NCBI GenBank assembly: GCA_022827345.1
Contig: JAJDTB010000030.1
Location: forward strand, 115,222 to 179,221
Reading direction: 5' to 3'
Origin: Gemmatimonadota bacterium
GTDB lineage: Bacteria; Gemmatimonadota; Gemmatimonadetes; Longimicrobiales; Gaopeijiaceae
DNA: 64,000 bases
The notes below the pieces were generated by a model, which saw only the letters and a program-made list of their open reading frames with translations, did not search any database and was not told the DNA's origin. Positions within the stretch are counted from its first letter, which is position 1. Each line of letters begins with the position of its first letter. Of this stretch, positions 16,529 to 27,803 are shown piece after piece. The translations under genes were made by a program, and so were the position numbers.

Positions 16529-17923
16529 ATGCCGATTCGTCTTCCCGACGGCCTGATGGCCGGCGTCTCCGGTTTCCGGGGCCGCGTGGGCGAATCCATT
16601 ACCCCGGAACTTGTCGCGGAGCTGGCGGCTTCGTACGGGACATTCCTGCGCGAAGAGGGGGACGACGGGCATGTCGTGGTGGGACGCGACTCGAGGACTT
16701 CGGGGCCGATGCTGATGCGGGCGGCGGTGGCCGGGCTGGTCTCGGCGGGGTGCCGCGTGGTGGAATTGGGCGTGGTGCCGACGCCCACGCTGATGCTTGC
16801 CGTGCGGGAGGGCGGCGCGGCCGGCGGCCTGGGCGTGACGGCGAGCCACAATCCGGCCGAGTGGAATGCGCTCAAGTTCGCGGTGAGGGGCGGGACGTTC
16901 CTTCCCCCCGACCGCATGGCGCGCTTCCAGGAGCGGATCCGCGAGCGGGATCCTGTGCGTGCACCGTGGGACGCGATCGCTCCGGTCGAGCGGGACGGGT
17001 GCGCGGTGGAACGCCACCTTGAAAGGATCCTGAGCGTCCCGCTGCTCGATGCCGAACGGATGCGCGGGGAGGGGATGCGCGTCGCGCTCGACTGCGTGAA
17101 CGGGGCGGGGGGAGCGATCATGACGGAGCTGCTGTCGCGGCTCGGGTGCGAGGTGCACGCGATCGGGACGGAGCCGAACGGCCGGTTTCATCGCGACCCC
17201 GAGCCGACGGCGGACAACCTCGCCGCGCTGGGCGAGCTCGTGCGGGCCTCGGGGGCGAGGATCGGGTTCGCGGTGGACCCGGATGTGGATCGGCTGTCGC
17301 TGGTGGACGAGAACGGGCGCGCGCTCGGCGAGGATTTCACGCTGGCGCTTGCGGCCGATGTCGTGCTGCGGCGACGGCCGGGCAGGGTGGTCACCAACCT
17401 CTCCACCAGCCGCGTTCTCGACGATGTCGCGGATCGGTACGGCTGCCGCGTGATCCGTGCGCCGGTGGGCGAGATCAACGTTGTGGTGCGGATGCGGGAG
17501 GAGGACGCCGTGATCGGCGGCGAGGGGAACGGTGGCGTCGTGCTGCCGGCGCTGCAGTACACGCGCGACGCGCCGGTGGGGGCGGCGCTGCTGCTGCAAT
17601 TCCTCGCCGACGAGCCCGGAACGCCGGTTTCCGAACGGGTGGCCCGCCTGCCGTCGTACACGATCGTGAAGGAGAAGGTGTCGTTCGCACGGGAGGGCCT
17701 GAACGCGGCCTACGCCGAGCTCTCGCGGGTACTGCCGCCCGGCATCGGCGACGCCAGCGACGGCCTGCGCCTCGACTGGCCTTCGCGCGGCAGCTGGCTT
17801 CATGTCAGGCCCTCCGGGACCGAACCGGTCGTGCGCCTGATCGCCGAGGCCAGGGACGCCGCCGAGGCGCGGGAGCTGGTGGACCGGGCCCGTGAGGTGC
17901 TCGCGGGAGTGGCGGCCGGCTGA
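16529..17923 (+). CDS. glmM: Phosphoglucosamine mutase (alpha-D-phosphohexomutase family)
   Basis: 464 residues. Interconverts glucosamine-6-P and glucosamine-1-P for UDP-GlcNAc. The phosphoserine loop is TASHNP with Ser106, the magnesium loop DPDVDR has D250, D252 and D254, the sugar-binding loop is GEGNGG (331-336), and the phosphate-binding loop is RPSGTEP (about 428). GEGNGG differs from the GEQSGH typical of Escherichia coli-type GlmM and looks more like archaeal-type mutases. Coupling to glmS (stop and start overlap in TGATG) is the main reason for choosing phosphoglucosamine over phosphomannose as substrate. Confidence 0.85.
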   Translation: MPIRLPDGLMAGVSGFRGRVGESITPELVAELAASYGTFLREEGDDGHVVVGRDSRTSGPMLMRAAVAGLVSAGCRVVELGVVPTPTLMLAVREGGAAGGLGVTASHNPAEWNALKFAVRGGTFLPPDRMARFQERIRERDPVRAPWDAIAPVERDGCAVERHLERILSVPLLDAERMRGEGMRVALDCVNGAGGAIMTELLSRLGCEVHAIGTEPNGRFHRDPEPTADNLAALGELVRASGARIGFAVDPDVDRLSLVDENGRALGEDFTLALAADVVLRRRPGRVVTNLSTSRVLDDVADRYGCRVIRAPVGEINVVVRMREEDAVIGGEGNGGVVLPALQYTRDAPVGAALLLQFLADEPGTPVSERVARLPSYTIVKEKVSFAREGLNAAYAELSRVLPPGIGDASDGLRLDWPSRGSWLHVRPSGTEPVVRLIAEARDAAEARELVDRAREVLAGVAAG

Positions 17924-19758
17924 TGTGCGGGATCATCGGGTATGTCGGATCGCGTCCGGCGGGGCCGATCCTGCTCGAGGGTCTGAAGCGGCTCGAATAC
18001 CGCGGATACGACTCGGCGGGACTGGCGGTGCAGGACAACGGCGGCTTGAACGTGGAGAAGCGGCCGGGCAAGATCGTCGAACTGGAGGACACGCTCGCCG
18101 GCAGCTTTCCGACGGGGACCTGCGGGATCGCGCACACGCGCTGGGCCACGCACGGCCCCCCCAACACGGTCAACGCTCATCCCCATCTGTCACACGGCCA
18201 CGACATCGCGCTGGTCCACAACGGGATCATCGAGAGCGCGGGCAGGCAGCGTCCCCTTCTGCGAGACATGGGATTCGAGTTCCGCAGCGACACGGACACC
18301 GAGGTCCTGGTGCACCTGATCGACCTCGCGTACCGCGACTGCGACCGGCTCGAGGACGCGGTCGCCTCGGCGCTGGCCCGCGTCGAGGGCACCTACGGGA
18401 TCGCGGTGGTGAGTTCGCGCGATCCGGGCAAGATCGTGGTTGCGCGCAACGGCAGCCCCATCCTCCTGGGAATCGGCACCGGCGACGAGTACTTCGTGGC
18501 CTCGGACGCTGCTGCGGTCGTCGCGCACACCCAGAAGGTGGTCCGGCTGCGCGACGGGGACTCGGCGGTGCTGAGCAGGGAGGGGTACCGCACCTTCGAC
18601 CCGGCGCGGCGGGCGGTGCGGCGCGGCGCTCAGATCGTGGCCTGGGATGTCGAGACGATCGGCAAGGGCGGCTACGACCACTACATGTACAAGGAGATCC
18701 GCGAACAGCCCTCGTCGCTGCGGGACGTGATGCGGGGGCGGCTCCTTGAGAACGAAGGCACCGCGAGACTCGGCGGTATCACGGTGTCCGACATGGAGCT
18801 GGCGGACATCGACCGGATCATCATCACGGCGTGCGGGACCAGCTGGCACGCCGGGCTCATCGGGGCGCGCATGATCGAGGACATCGCACGGCTTCCCGTG
18901 ACGGTCGAGTACGCTTCCGAGTTCAGGTATCGCAATCCGGTCCTCGACACCCGCACCCTGGTGGTGGGGATCAGCCAGTCGGGGGAGACGGCCGACACGC
19001 TGGCCGCGCTACGGGAGGCCCGGCGACGTGGGTGCGGGATCATGGGGATCGTGAACGTGGTCGGCTCCACCATAGCGACCGAAACCGACTTCGGCGTCTA
19101 TCTGCACGCCGGGCCCGAGATCGGGGTGGCATCCACCAAGGCCTTCTCCAGCCAGTTGGTTGCGCTCGCCCTCTTCACCCTGTACTTGGCCCGCCGCCGC
19201 AACATGTCGGTACTGGAGGGACGCAAGCTGGTGCGCGCGCTCCGCAGGCTCCCCGACCAGGTGGAGGAGGCGCTGGCGGTGGACGAGAAGGTCAGGGAGC
19301 TCGCGCGGCAGTACCGGGATGCGCCCAACTTCCTCTACCTCGGGCGCGGATATCAGTTTCCGGTCGCCCTCGAGGGAGCCTTGAAGTTAAAGGAGGTAAG
19401 TTACATTCATGCAGAAGGTTATCCTGCTGCTGAAATGAAACACGGGCCCATCGCGCTGATCGATGAGAACATGCCGGTGGTCGTGCTCGCGCCGCGTGAC
19501 GGGGTGTACGCCAAGACGCTCTCCAACATCGAGGAGGTGCGGGCCCGCCACGGCCGGGTGATCGCCGTCGTAACCGACCGCGACGACGAGGTGACGGAGC
19601 GGGTCGACGACTTCATCGTCGTGCCGAAGACGCTCCCCGCGCTCATGCCTGTGCTGTGCACGGTCCCGCTCCAGCTGCTCGCCTACCACATCGCCGTGAT
19701 GCGCGGCTGCGACGTCGACCAGCCCCGCAACCTCGCCAAGTCGGTGACGGTCGAGTGA
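17923..19758 (+). CDS. glmS: Glutamine-fructose-6-phosphate aminotransferase (isomerizing)
   Basis: 611 residues, full length. Makes glucosamine-6-P from fructose-6-P and glutamine. The N-terminus MCGIIGYVG exposes the catalytic Cys of the class II glutaminase domain (about 1-230). Two SIS domains follow, with [28 protein letters not shown] and the conserved [20 protein letters not shown] sugar-phosphate region. The ATG overlaps the glmM stop. No glmS ribozyme is visible upstream, as expected inside an operon. Bases 19381-19440 are unusually AT-rich although the protein there is standard. Confidence 0.96.
   Translation: MCGIIGYVGSRPAGPILLEGLKRLEYRGYDSAGLAVQDNGGLNVEKRPGKIVELEDTLAGSFPTGTCGIAHTRWATHGPPNTVNAHPHLSHGHDIALVHNGIIESAGRQRPLLRDMGFEFRSDTDTEVLVHLIDLAYRDCDRLEDAVASALARVEGTYGIAVVSSRDPGKIVVARNGSPILLGIGTGDEYFVASDAAAVVAHTQKVVRLRDGDSAVLSREGYRTFDPARRAVRRGAQIVAWDVETIGKGGYDHYMYKEIREQPSSLRDVMRGRLLENEGTARLGGITVSDMELADIDRIIITACGTSWHAGLIGARMIEDIARLPVTVEYASEFRYRNPVLDTRTLVVGISQSGETADTLAALREARRRGCGIMGIVNVVGSTIATETDFGVYLHAGPEIGVASTKAFSSQLVALALFTLYLARRRNMSVLEGRKLVRALRRLPDQVEEALAVDEKVRELARQYRDAPNFLYLGRGYQFPVALEGALKLKEVSYIHAEGYPAAEMKHGPIALIDENMPVVVLAPRDGVYAKTLSNIEEVRARHGRVIAVVTDRDDEVTERVDDFIVVPKTLPALMPVLCTVPLQLLAYHIAVMRGCDVDQPRNLAKSVTVE
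19381..19440 (+). other. AT-rich patch inside glmS with an embedded perfect Shine-Dalgarno core
   Basis: 22 of 60 bases are G or C, in a gene otherwise dominated by GC-ending codons. The encoded peptide (conserved LKLKE...SYIHAE...) is normal, so the anomaly is at the nucleotide level. AAAGGAGGT occurs at 19389-19397, followed 11 bases later by an out-of-frame ATG that opens a 9-codon reading frame (MQKVILLLK). Confidence 0.6.
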
Positions 19759-19786
19759 CGGGCGCGAACGCGGGAGCGACCGGGCC

Positions 19787-20227
19787 GTGAGGGTGGTGAT
19801 TCAGCGCGTGGCCGAGGCGTCGGTAACGGTGGACGGCGAGATCGTCGGCGCGATCGGGCCGGGGCTGGTGGTGCTGGCGGGCTTTCTGGCGGAGGACACC
19901 CGCGCCGTGACCGCGTGGATGGCGGAGAAGGTGGTCAACCTCCGCATCTTCGCGGACGATGAGGGCCGCATGAACCGCTCGCTCCTGGATGTCGGCGGCG
20001 AGGTGCTCGTGGTCAGCCAGTTCACCCTGTACGGGGACGCCAGGAAGGGGCGCAGGCCCTCGTTCGTGCGGGCGGCGCGGCCCGACATCGCGATCCCGCT
20101 CTACGAGGGATTCGTGGATGAGCTGCGGGCGGTGGCCCCCGGGGGGGTGCAGTGCGGCCGCTTCGGCGCCCACATGGATGTCGCGCTGGTGAACGACGGC
20201 CCGGTCACCCTGGTCATCGACCGATAG
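19787..20227 (+). CDS. dtd: D-aminoacyl-tRNA deacylase
   Basis: 146 residues, standard length. Hydrolyses D-aminoacyl-tRNA and glycine mischarged on tRNA-Ala. Starts at GTG with [18 protein letters not shown]. It carries the two diagnostic motifs: VSQFTLYGD (the SQxxLY motif) and [10 protein letters not shown] (the NxGPxT Gly-cisPro motif). It sits between glmS and maf in a co-directional run, probably one transcript. Confidence 0.95.
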   Translation: MRVVIQRVAEASVTVDGEIVGAIGPGLVVLAGFLAEDTRAVTAWMAEKVVNLRIFADDEGRMNRSLLDVGGEVLVVSQFTLYGDARKGRRPSFVRAARPDIAIPLYEGFVDELRAVAPGGVQCGRFGAHMDVALVNDGPVTLVIDR

Positions 20228-20228
20228 A

Positions 20229-20903
20229 ATGGCGGCTTCGATCTTGCCCGCTGGGGCAACCGCACCCGCGCCGGGACCGGCCGGCGCCGCGCCTCCCGTC
20301 GTGCTCGCATCGGCCTCGCCTCGGCGGTCCGACGTGCTGGCGATGCTCGGGCTGTCGTTCAGCGTCGTCCCGGCGGATGTCGAGGAGCGCCGCGCCCCGG
20401 GGGAGGCGCCCGGGGACTACGTGGAGCGACTGTCGCGGGAGAAGGCGCTGGCCGTGTCGCCGGCGCACCCCGGCGCATTGAAGATCGCCGGCGATACGAT
20501 CGTAGTCCTTAAAGGGCATGTACTCGAAAAGCCGGCGGACGGCGCCGAGGCGGCCGCCATGCTCGCCGCGCTGTCGGGCCGAACCCACCGGGTGTACTCC
20601 GGTCTGGCGCTGGCCTGGAACGGGAGAGTGGTCTCGCGGGTCGCCAGGGCCCGCGTTCGCTTTCGCGAGGTCGAGCGCGCCTTCATCGAGAGCTACGTGC
20701 AGACCGGGGAGCCGCTGGACAAGGCAGGCGCGTATGGAATCCAGGGCTGTGGTGCCACAATGATCGAAGCCGTCGAGGGCGACTACTACACGGTCGTCGG
20801 GCTGTCCGTTGCCGCCTTCGTGGACCTGCTGGGGGAGCTCGGCCTCGAGTACCGGCCGGGCAGGGGAGTGGTGGGCCGGGTGCCTGAGCGGGGGGGCGGA
20901 TGA
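20229..20903 (+). CDS. maf: Maf-family nucleoside triphosphate pyrophosphatase
   Basis: 224 residues with an Ala/Pro/Gly-rich lead (about 1-22). VLASASPRRSDVLAMLG, IAGDTIVV (the catalytic Asp, normally in AADT), LSGRTHRVYSGLAL and EPLDKAGAYGIQG are the Maf hallmarks. The family hydrolyses dTTP, UTP or modified nucleotides to keep them out of nucleic acids. The replacement of the usual AADT by AGDT is mild. It begins right after the dtd stop and overlaps glpK by 4 bases. Confidence 0.92.
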   Translation: MAASILPAGATAPAPGPAGAAPPVVLASASPRRSDVLAMLGLSFSVVPADVEERRAPGEAPGDYVERLSREKALAVSPAHPGALKIAGDTIVVLKGHVLEKPADGAEAAAMLAALSGRTHRVYSGLALAWNGRVVSRVARARVRFREVERAFIESYVQTGEPLDKAGAYGIQGCGATMIEAVEGDYYTVVGLSVAAFVDLLGELGLEYRPGRGVVGRVPERGGG

Positions 20904-22393
20904 GCGGCGGCGCCGTCCTCGCGCTCGACCAGGGCACTACCGGGTCGGCCGCGCTGGTCATTTCGGCCGGCGGCGATGTCGTCGCGAAGGCCTACTCGGA
21001 GTTCACGCAGCACTTCCCGCGCCCCGGGTGGGTCGAGCACGACCCGGAGGAGATCTGGACCGTGACGGCCCGCGTGGCGCGCGAAGCGATGGCGGCCGCC
21101 AACACCGGGATCGCCGCCGTCGGCATCACCAATCAGCGCGAGACGATCGTCGTGTGGGACCCGGAGACGCTGCAGCCGCTCGGCCGCGCCATCGTCTGGC
21201 AGGACCGGCGCACCACCGGCCTGTGCCGCGACTTGAAGGAGGCGGGACACGAGGAGATGGTTCGCCGGCGGACCGGGCTGCTCCTCGACCCGTATTTCTC
21301 CGGAACCAAGCTGCGGTGGCGCTTCGAGCGCGATCGTGAGCTCGCCGCCAGGGCCCGGACGGGATCGCTCGCCGTGGGCACGATCGACGCATGGCTCGTG
21401 GCCCGCCTCACCGGGGGCGCCGTGCACGCGACCGACCCCACCAACGCGTCACGCACCCTCCTGTACGATCTGGAGGAGGGCGACTGGAACGAGGAGCTTC
21501 TCGGACTGATGGGGGTGCCGCGCCGGATCCTCCCCGACATCCGCCCCAGTTCGGGGGACTTCGGCGTGACCGACGGCGATGCGATCGGCGCCGAAGTGCC
21601 GATCGGGGGCGTGGCCGGCGATCAGCAGGCGGCGCTCTACGGGCAGGGTTGCTGGGAGGCCGGGACGGGAAAGTGCACCTACGGCACGGGCGCCTTCCTC
21701 CTCTTCAATACGGGCACCGAGCGGGTCGGGTCCCGGCACGGCCTGCTCACCACGGCCGCGTGCGATGCCGGCGGCGGCCCGGCCTTCGCCCTCGAGGGAT
21801 CGATCTTCGTGGCGGGCGCCGCGATCCAGTGGCTGCGCGACGGGCTGGGCATCCTCGAGGACGCCGGCCGGAGTGATGCAATGGCGCGTTCCCTGGCCGG
21901 AAACGACGGGGTGTACCTGGTCCCGGCGTTTGTGGGCCTGGGCGCTCCGCACTGGCGTCCGGAGGCGCGCGGCACCATCACCGGACTGACCCGCGGAACC
22001 ACCCGCGAACACCTGGTGCGGGCCGCGCTCGAAGCCATGGCCTACGGCACCCGCGACATTCTGGATGCCATGGAGCGCGACGCCGGGTTCGGTTGCACCG
22101 GGCTGCGGGTGGACGGCGGCGCGGCGAGGAACGACTGGCTGATGGAGTTCATGGCCGGGGTGCTCGGGCTCCCGGTCCGCCGTCCCGGCATGGTCGAGAC
22201 CACGGCGCTGGGAGCCGCCGGGCTCGCCGGACTGCACGCCGGCGTCTGGCGGACGCCCCACGACTTCGCGGAGGCGTTTTCCGCAGGCAGGACCTTCCGC
22301 ACCGAGCTCGCCGCGGTGGACCGGGAGACCCTCCTGGAAGGCTGGCGCCGGGCCGTCGGGGGCGCACTCGCCGCCGCCGGACTGTCCCAATAG
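20900..22393 (+). CDS. glpK: Glycerol kinase
   Basis: 497 residues, standard length. Phosphorylates glycerol to glycerol-3-phosphate. The FGGY-family N-terminus is VLALDQGTTGSAALV. FPRPGWVEHDPEEIW, GITNQRETIVVWD and WQDRRTT form the glycerol site. GVAGDQQAALYGQGC and a late GLRVDGGAARNDWLMEFMA complete the family pattern. The ATG overlaps the maf stop (ATGA). No glycerol facilitator or glycerol-3-phosphate dehydrogenase gene is next to it. Confidence 0.95.
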   Translation: MSGGAVLALDQGTTGSAALVISAGGDVVAKAYSEFTQHFPRPGWVEHDPEEIWTVTARVAREAMAAANTGIAAVGITNQRETIVVWDPETLQPLGRAIVWQDRRTTGLCRDLKEAGHEEMVRRRTGLLLDPYFSGTKLRWRFERDRELAARARTGSLAVGTIDAWLVARLTGGAVHATDPTNASRTLLYDLEEGDWNEELLGLMGVPRRILPDIRPSSGDFGVTDGDAIGAEVPIGGVAGDQQAALYGQGCWEAGTGKCTYGTGAFLLFNTGTERVGSRHGLLTTAACDAGGGPAFALEGSIFVAGAAIQWLRDGLGILEDAGRSDAMARSLAGNDGVYLVPAFVGLGAPHWRPEARGTITGLTRGTTREHLVRAALEAMAYGTRDILDAMERDAGFGCTGLRVDGGAARNDWLMEFMAGVLGLPVRRPGMVETTALGAAGLAGLHAGVWRTPHDFAEAFSAGRTFRTELAAVDRETLLEGWRRAVGGALAAAGLSQ

Positions 22394-22501
22394 CCCGGGG
22401 CCTGCATACATTACAATGAAGCCCGCCCCGGCATCCGAATCGAACCGGAAGGGGGCGGCGCGAGCGTGCGGATCCTTGAAGCGGAACCGGAGCGAAGCAG
22501 C
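22394..22501. promoter_or_regulatory. Intergenic region upstream of the ccm operon
   Basis: 108 bases. TACATT at 22407-22412 is the best -10 candidate; the matching -35 (TGTCCC-like, at the glpK end) is weak. A ribosome binding site (GGAGCG) precedes ccmE. Confidence 0.35.
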
Positions 22502-22920
22502 ATGAAGAACGGACGGTTTTTCGTCGGACTGGTCGGAGTCGCGGCGGTTGTGGGATATCTGATGTGGACCGGCATCAGCGACAGCATGGTGTATTACCTG
22601 ACACCCGTGGAGCTGATGGAGCGCGTCGACGCCGATCCGACCTTCCACGACGTGGGGGTCAAGGTCAGCGGCCGGGTCGTGGAGGGCACCTGGCAGCGCC
22701 GGGTGGACGGCGCCGCCACCCACGCCTTCGTCGTCTCGGACCTGGAGCAGCCCGGGGTGGTCTTCTCGGTGCGTTACGACGATGTCCTGCCGGACACCTT
22801 CAATGACGAGGCCGAGGTGGTCGTCGAGGGCACCTACGGCACCGACGGCGTCTTCCGCGCCCACACCGTGCTCACCAAGTGCGGCAGCCGCTACGAGGCC
22901 GCCGAGGAGGATTTGGCGGC

Positions 22921-22924
<4 letters not shown>
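22502..22924 (+). CDS. ccmE: Cytochrome c maturation protein CcmE, cysteine-type heme chaperone
   Basis: 140 residues with one N-terminal membrane anchor (about 5-24) and a periplasmic OB-fold domain (YYLTPVELMERV, VKVSGRVVEGTW, VVSDLEQPGVVFSVRYDDVLPDTF). CcmE binds heme covalently and delivers it to CcmF. In the classical form the ligand is a His in HxxxY; here the motif is CGSRY, with Cys127 and Tyr131. This is the CxxxY variant known from sulfate reducers and archaea. The gene starts a compact run of ccm genes linked by 4-base overlaps. Confidence 0.93.
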
Positions 22925-24966
<2,042 letters not shown>

Positions 24967-24973
24967 CTCCCGC

Positions 24974-25468
24974 ATGGCGGCGCTGATCGGCGGGATTCTG
25001 CTCGCCGCCGGGGTCATGCTGTACGTGATCGAGCCCGTGTTCTCGGGCCGCGGCGCCCCGGTCTACGATTCCGAAGACGATTACGACGAGGGAGCGGCGC
25101 GCCGCCGGGTGGCGCTCACCGCGCTGCGCGATCTGGAATACGACCGCGCGACCGGCAAGCTGGACCGCAAGGACTACGAGTCGCTCCGGGCGGAGCTGTC
25201 GCACGATGCGCTGCGCCAGCTGGAGCCGGATGCCGAAGGCGGGGATCCGGCCGATTCCGTGGTGGAGCGTGCGTCGAGCGAGCTGGAGGACGAGATCGCG
25301 CAGATCCGGCGGGCGCTGCGCGAGGGGCTGGAGTGCGCCAGCTGCCAGCACGTCAACCGGGCCGGGGCGCGATTCTGCGCGCAGTGCGGGCAGGCGCTGG
25401 AGGCGGGCGGCGGCGCGGGCACCCGAACGAATGCCGGCGCCAGTGGAGTCGCTGGAGCCGAATCGTGA
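24974..25468 (+). CDS. CcmI-like membrane protein with C-terminal zinc ribbon
   Basis: 164 residues: one transmembrane helix (about 2-20), an acidic stretch, then VALTALRDLEYDRATGKLDRKDYESLRAEL, which resembles the N-terminal cytoplasmic loop of CcmI/CycH proteins. A zinc ribbon follows with Cys121, Cys124, Cys135 and Cys138, and the protein ends in a Gly/Ala tail. It lies between ccmF and ccmA and overlaps ccmA by 4 bases, so a role in cytochrome c assembly is likely. The apocytochrome-binding TPR part of true CcmI is absent. Confidence 0.7.
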   Translation: MAALIGGILLAAGVMLYVIEPVFSGRGAPVYDSEDDYDEGAARRRVALTALRDLEYDRATGKLDRKDYESLRAELSHDALRQLEPDAEGGDPADSVVERASSELEDEIAQIRRALREGLECASCQHVNRAGARFCAQCGQALEAGGGAGTRTNAGASGVAGAES

Positions 25469-26187
25469 AACTCGAGGCGCGGGAACTGGTCTGCGACTAC
25501 GGCGCCACCCGGGCGGTCGACAGCGTGGACCTCGCCGCGGCGGGCGGATCGATCCTGGCTGTGTTCGGCCCCAACGGAGCGGGCAAGACGACGTTGCTCA
25601 GAATGCTCAGCGGCGAGCGCAAGCCGGACCGGGGAGCTGTCCGCCTGGATGGCAGGCCGGTTTCGGGATCGGATCCGGCGTGGCGCTCGCGGGTGGGCCT
25701 GATCTCGCACCGGACCGGACTGTACCGCAAGCTCACGGTCGGCGAGAACCTCGCCTTCTTCGCGACCCTGCACGGCGTTGCCGGCCAGGGCGCCGCCGCC
25801 GCGCGAGCGCTGGACGGGGTCGGCGCGGGTGAGCTCGAGGGGAAGGCGGTCGAGCAGCTTTCCCGGGGGCAGCGGCAGCGGGTGGCGCTGGCCCGGTCTC
25901 TCGTCCACGATCCCGACATCGTCTTTCTGGACGAGCCCTTCACCGGGCTGGATCCGGGGGGTGCCGAAGCCCTGGAGGCGATGCTGCGCGCGTGCCGGGA
26001 AGCCGGGAAGATCGTGGTCCTGGTCACGCACGACCTGCGCCGGGGTGTGGAGCTTGCGGACCGCGTCGCGGTGCTGCGGCGTGGGCGCAAGGTGCTCGAC
26101 GGGAGCGCGTCGGAGCACGGTGCGCAGGATCTTCTGCGGTTTTTCACCGCCGGAGGGGGAGCAGGCGGGGAGGGAGCGGCCGCGTGA
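25465..26187 (+). CDS. ccmA: Heme-exporter ABC ATPase CcmA
   Basis: 240 residues. ABC ATPase of the CcmABCD complex, which uses ATP to release holo-CcmE from CcmC. Walker A GPNGAGKT is at 35-42. The signature is LSRGQRQRVALARSL, and IVFLDEPFTGLDP is Walker B and D-loop, with VTHD as the switch His. GTG 25465 overlaps the preceding stop and GTG 26184 of ccmB overlaps its own. Confidence 0.93.
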   Translation: MKLEARELVCDYGATRAVDSVDLAAAGGSILAVFGPNGAGKTTLLRMLSGERKPDRGAVRLDGRPVSGSDPAWRSRVGLISHRTGLYRKLTVGENLAFFATLHGVAGQGAAAARALDGVGAGELEGKAVEQLSRGQRQRVALARSLVHDPDIVFLDEPFTGLDPGGAEALEAMLRACREAGKIVVLVTHDLRRGVELADRVAVLRRGRKVLDGSASEHGAQDLLRFFTAGGGAGGEGAAA

Positions 26188-26861
26188 CGTCGCTGCGCTG
26201 GGTCGGGGTCATCGCACACAAGGATCTGCGCATCGAATTCCGCGCCGGCGGCAGGGTGGTGGCGATGATCGCACTCGCGGTACTCGCGTGCTTCCTCTTC
26301 GCCTTCGCGCTGGACCGAAGCCAGGTGTCCGCGCAGCACGTGGCCGCCAGTCTGACCTGGCTCACGGTCCTCTTCGCGGCGACGGCCGGCGCGGGCCGGG
26401 CATTCGATACGGAAGAAGAGGACGGAGCCTTTCGGCACCTCCTCCTGACGCCGATTCCCAGACACGCGATCTTCCTCGGCAAGACGGCGGCCAACCTGGT
26501 GCTGATCTGGATGGTCACCCTGCTCACCTTCATCGCGCTCACCACGTTCCTTGGGCTGCGCGACCCGGGGTCCCTGACCCACCACGGGGCCATATTCCTC
26601 CCGGGCACCATCGGCCTCGCCGCCACGGGTACCTTCTTCGGGCTCGTCTCCCGCCACAGCTCGCTGGGCGACACGATCCTGCCGGCCCTCACCTTCCCGC
26701 TTCTGGTCCCGGTGATCTTCTTCGGGGCCACCGCCTCGGCCCGGGTTTTCATGGAGCGGCCCTGGCCCGAGATTTCGGGGTCGGTGCGGCTGCTCTGGGC
26801 GTTCGCAGTGGGATTCACAGCCGTGGGTTCCGTCCTGTTCCGGTACGTCGCGGAGGAATAG
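26184..26861 (+). CDS. ccmB: Heme-exporter membrane subunit CcmB
   Basis: 225 residues, six predicted transmembrane helices. IAHKDLRIEFRAG near the start and GRAFDTEEEDGAFRHLLLTP are typical of CcmB, the membrane partner of CcmA. It starts at GTG 26184, overlapping the ccmA stop. About 40 bases separate it from ccmC, the largest gap within the ccm run. Confidence 0.92.
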   Translation: MTSLRWVGVIAHKDLRIEFRAGGRVVAMIALAVLACFLFAFALDRSQVSAQHVAASLTWLTVLFAATAGAGRAFDTEEEDGAFRHLLLTPIPRHAIFLGKTAANLVLIWMVTLLTFIALTTFLGLRDPGSLTHHGAIFLPGTIGLAATGTFFGLVSRHSSLGDTILPALTFPLLVPVIFFGATASARVFMERPWPEISGSVRLLWAFAVGFTAVGSVLFRYVAEE

Positions 26862-26901
26862 GAGCCGACATTGGACACGGGCAAGGGGACAGACTGAGCG
26901 C

Positions 26902-27606
26902 ATGGAGACGCGAAACGCGAGGCTTGCGGGCCTGATCCTGACCACCGCCGGGGTCGCCATGATTCTCTTCGTTCACTGGATGGTGGTGTTCTGGGTGCCC
27001 ACGGAAGCGGTGCAGGGGATCGTCCAGCGCATCTTCTACGTGCACGTTCCGGCGGCGTGGACCACCTTCCTGGCCTTCGGCATCGTGGCCCTGGCCAGCG
27101 CGGCGTACCTGTGGCTGGAGGACGAGCGGGCCGATTCCGCCGCGGTCGCCGCGGCCGAAGGGGGGCTCATCTTCGGCGCGATCATGCTGACTTCCGGTCC
27201 CCTGTGGGGGCGCATCGCCTGGGGCACCTACTGGACCTGGGAGCCGCGCCTCACCCTCACGCTGCTCCTGTGGTTCACCTACCTCGGGTATTTTCTGATC
27301 CGGGGCTCGGTGGCCGACCCGAGGAAGGGCAAGCGGTTCGCGGCGGTAGTGGCCATCGTCGGCTCGCTCAACATCCCCCTGATCCACGTCAGCGTGAGCT
27401 GGTTCCGCTCGCTGCACCCGCAGGCGGTGGTCATCAAGCCCGAGGGGCCGACGCTTCATCCCGACATGCTGGTCACGCTGCTGACATCGCTGGCGGGATT
27501 CACCATGTTGTTCCTCGGACTCTTCTTCCTTCGTTACAGCATCGAGCTCCTGAGCCGGCGACCGCGGTCGGGAGAGATGCAGCGCGCCAGCGAGGTGCTC
27601 ACATGA
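26902..27606 (+). CDS. ccmC: Heme-handling protein CcmC
   Basis: 234 residues, six transmembrane helices. The WWD domain reads WGRIAWGTYWTWEPRLT, and conserved His ligands lie in FYVHVPAAW and NIPLIHVSVSWFRSLHP. CcmC loads heme onto CcmE at the periplasmic face. ATG 26902; the end overlaps the start of ccmD. Confidence 0.94.
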   Translation: METRNARLAGLILTTAGVAMILFVHWMVVFWVPTEAVQGIVQRIFYVHVPAAWTTFLAFGIVALASAAYLWLEDERADSAAVAAAEGGLIFGAIMLTSGPLWGRIAWGTYWTWEPRLTLTLLLWFTYLGYFLIRGSVADPRKGKRFAAVVAIVGSLNIPLIHVSVSWFRSLHPQAVVIKPEGPTLHPDMLVTLLTSLAGFTMLFLGLFFLRYSIELLSRRPRSGEMQRASEVLT

Positions 27607-27803
27607 CCTGGGCGGCTATCGTGTCGTTCGCCGGCGTTACCGCCGCCGAGTTCGCTCTTCTTCTCCAGTCGGGCGGGGCCGGGGTGCCTTCGCTGCGTCC
27701 GTACGTGCACGTCTTCCTCGCCTACGGCCTCGCTTGGGTGATCATCCTCTTCTGGGTATGGCGCATCTGGCGCGGGCTCCAGCGCCTGGGGAGCTCCGAC
27801 TGA
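27603..27803 (+). CDS. ccmD: CcmD-like small membrane protein
   Basis: 66 residues. The N-terminal hydrophobic segment is followed by PYVHVFLAYGLAWVIILFWVWRIWRGL, the aromatic-rich helix plus positively charged tail expected of CcmD, which stabilises the CcmABC-CcmE complex. ATG 27603 overlaps the ccmC stop (ATGA). Identification rests mainly on size, topology and position, since CcmD is poorly conserved. Confidence 0.75.
   Translation: MTWAAIVSFAGVTAAEFALLLQSGGAGVPSLRPYVHVFLAYGLAWVIILFWVWRIWRGLQRLGSSD

Noticed and set aside
16365..17922. glmS ribozyme or SAM riboswitch
   Set aside because: glmS is directly coupled to glmM with no leader, and the metB-like upstream region shows no recognisable SAM riboswitch core.
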